Below are positions 63,136 through 64,000 of a stretch of 64,000 nucleotides of DNA, in pieces. This stretch comes from Paracoccus indicus (GTDB lineage Bacteria > Pseudomonadota > Alphaproteobacteria > Rhodobacterales > Rhodobacteraceae): positions 62,001-126,000 of the forward strand of contig NZ_PYWA01000006.1 of assembly GCF_003056335.1 (NCBI RefSeq), read 5' to 3'. Under the pieces are notes generated by a model. That model did no database searches and was not told the origin of the DNA. It worked only from the letters and a program-made list of their open reading frames with translations. A program made the translations under genes and the position numbers. Position 1 is the first letter of the stretch, and each line of letters opens with the position of its first letter.

Positions 63136-64000
63136 ATGGCTCTCCCCCCTGAACGCGCCCGCGTCGTGATCGTCGGCGGCGGTGTGATCGGCTGCTCTGT
63201 CGCCTATCACCTGACACAACTTGGCTGGACTGATGTCGTGCTGCTGGAACGCAAGCAGCTGACCTCGGGGACGACCTGGCATGCGGCGGGGCTGATCGCC
63301 CAGCTGCGCGCCACCAAGAACATGACCAAGCTGGCGAAATACTCGCAGGAACTCTATGGCAAGCTGGAGGAGGAGACCGGTGTCGCCACCGGCTTCCGCC
63401 GCAACGGCTCGATCACGGTCGCGCTGTCCGAGGAACGGCGCGAGGAGATCCTGCGCCAGGCCTCGATGGCCCGCGCCTTCGGTGTCGAGGTCGAGGAGAT
63501 CAGCCCGACCGAACTGAAGTCCCGCTATCCGCATGTCAACATCGACGACGTCAAGGCCGCCGTCTATCTGGACAAGGACGGACAGGGCGACCCGGCCAAC
63601 ATCGCGCTGGCGCTGGCCAAGGGCGCGAAGATGCGCGGCGCGCAGATCATCGAGCGCACCAAGGTCACGGGCTTCGGCCGCGACGGCCGCCGCATCAACA
63701 GCGTGTCCTGGCAGGCCGAGACCGGCGAAAGCGGCACCATCGAATGCGACATGGTCGTGAACTGCGCGGGCATGTGGGGCCATGAGGTCGGCCGCCAGAT
63801 GGGCGTCAACGTGCCCCTGCACGCCTGCGAGCATTTCTACATCGTCACCGACACCATCCCCGGCCTGACCCAGCTGCCCACCCTGCGCGTCCCCGAGGAA
63901 TGCGCCTATTACAAGGAGGATGCCGGCAAGCTGCTGCTGGGTGCCTTCGAGCCCGTGGCCAAGCCCTGGGGCATGAAGGGCATCTCGGAGGATTTCGAGT
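63136..64000 (+). CDS. Second dimethylglycine/sarcosine dehydrogenase-like flavoprotein (partial)
   Basis: ATG 63136 with TGAAAGGAC upstream; 288 residues visible before the window ends. FAD motif VIVGGGVIGCSVAYHLTQ and TTWHAAGL (His49) parallel the upstream paralogue, but the body differs considerably (KNMTKLAKYSQELYGKLEEE), so this is a diverged paralogue, not a recent duplication. Probably the next enzyme of the same methylamine/betaine pathway, for example sarcosine dehydrogenase. Confidence 0.85.
   Translation, partial: MALPPERARVVIVGGGVIGCSVAYHLTQLGWTDVVLLERKQLTSGTTWHAAGLIAQLRATKNMTKLAKYSQELYGKLEEETGVATGFRRNGSITVALSEERREEILRQASMARAFGVEVEEISPTELKSRYPHVNIDDVKAAVYLDKDGQGDPANIALALAKGAKMRGAQIIERTKVTGFGRDGRRINSVSWQAETGESGTIECDMVVNCAGMWGHEVGRQMGVNVPLHACEHFYIVTDTIPGLTQLPTLRVPEECAYYKEDAGKLLLGAFEPVAKPWGMKGISEDFE

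Noticed and set aside
60652..63834. 1060-codon minus-strand frame
   Set aside because: Antisense to the two dehydrogenase genes; no ribosome site and His/Gly/Val-rich composition typical of antisense frames.
1..64000. tRNA, rRNA, CRISPR arrays, known riboswitches
   Set aside because: Scanned by eye for T-loop motifs, direct repeats with spacers and conserved riboswitch cores; none convincing was seen. A covariance-model search would be decisive.

Overview
The window is GC-rich (visibly well above 60 percent in coding regions), densely packed and non-pathogen-like. Its gene content fits an aerobic alphaproteobacterium of the Rhodobacteraceae, most like Paracoccus: FnrL-type boxes, a Hint-domain protein, tandem dimethylglycine/sarcosine dehydrogenase-like flavoproteins, a BLUF photoreceptor, EcfG-like promoter signatures and an ampR-ampC pair. 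I saw no tRNA, rRNA, CRISPR array or intact insertion sequence. The species assignment is inference.

Layout. 1-2.7 kb: an ACR3 arsenite exporter (cut by the window edge) and a BCCT transporter. 2.8-8.7 kb: a sulfide-detoxification block, all on the minus strand: Rrf2 and Crp/Fnr regulators, a DUF2892 membrane protein, a persulfide dioxygenase, a phosphatase-like/sulfide:quinone oxidoreductase fusion and a SulP transporter. 9-15 kb: a stress island with a CAP-domain gene broken by an amber codon, manganese catalase, a ferritin-like protein, DUF2243, an SDR and small proteins; two of its genes have EcfG-like promoters. 15.2-21.9 kb: a TPC-type P1B ATPase and a universal stress protein, each with an FNR box, flank a four-gene Mla-type lipid ABC operon. 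22.2-27.0 kb: an alcohol dehydrogenase, a flavin monooxygenase and an AcoR/NtrC-like regulator lacking GAFTGA. 27.3-28.0 kb: a BLUF protein and a small zinc-ribbon protein. 28.3-33.0 kb: Hint protein, methionine aminopeptidase, MFS exporter and TetR. 33.5-36.3 kb: arsC and minCDE. 36.6-40.2 kb: a hemerythrin-like protein, then divergent ampC/ampR.

The most coherent system is at 40.4-49.1 kb. A LacI regulator diverges from an operon encoding a sugar-type ABC importer, a GH63 mannosyl/glucosylglycerate hydrolase-like enzyme, a D-lyxose/D-mannose isomerase and a glycerate 2-kinase. Together these can import a glycosylglycerate compatible solute, split it, convert the mannose to fructose and phosphorylate the glycerate.

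49.8-54.9 kb holds five oxidoreductase or accessory genes divergent from a LysR regulator. 54.9-59.7 kb is a peptide/nickel-type ABC operon whose two permeases are fused into one protein. 60.1-64 kb is an XRE-cupin regulator, preceded by two tandem inverted repeats, followed by two GcvT-type dehydrogenases; the second runs off the window. Gene-poor stretches lie at 9976-10610, 12142-13018, 29256-30501, 37238-37826 and 49090-49787.
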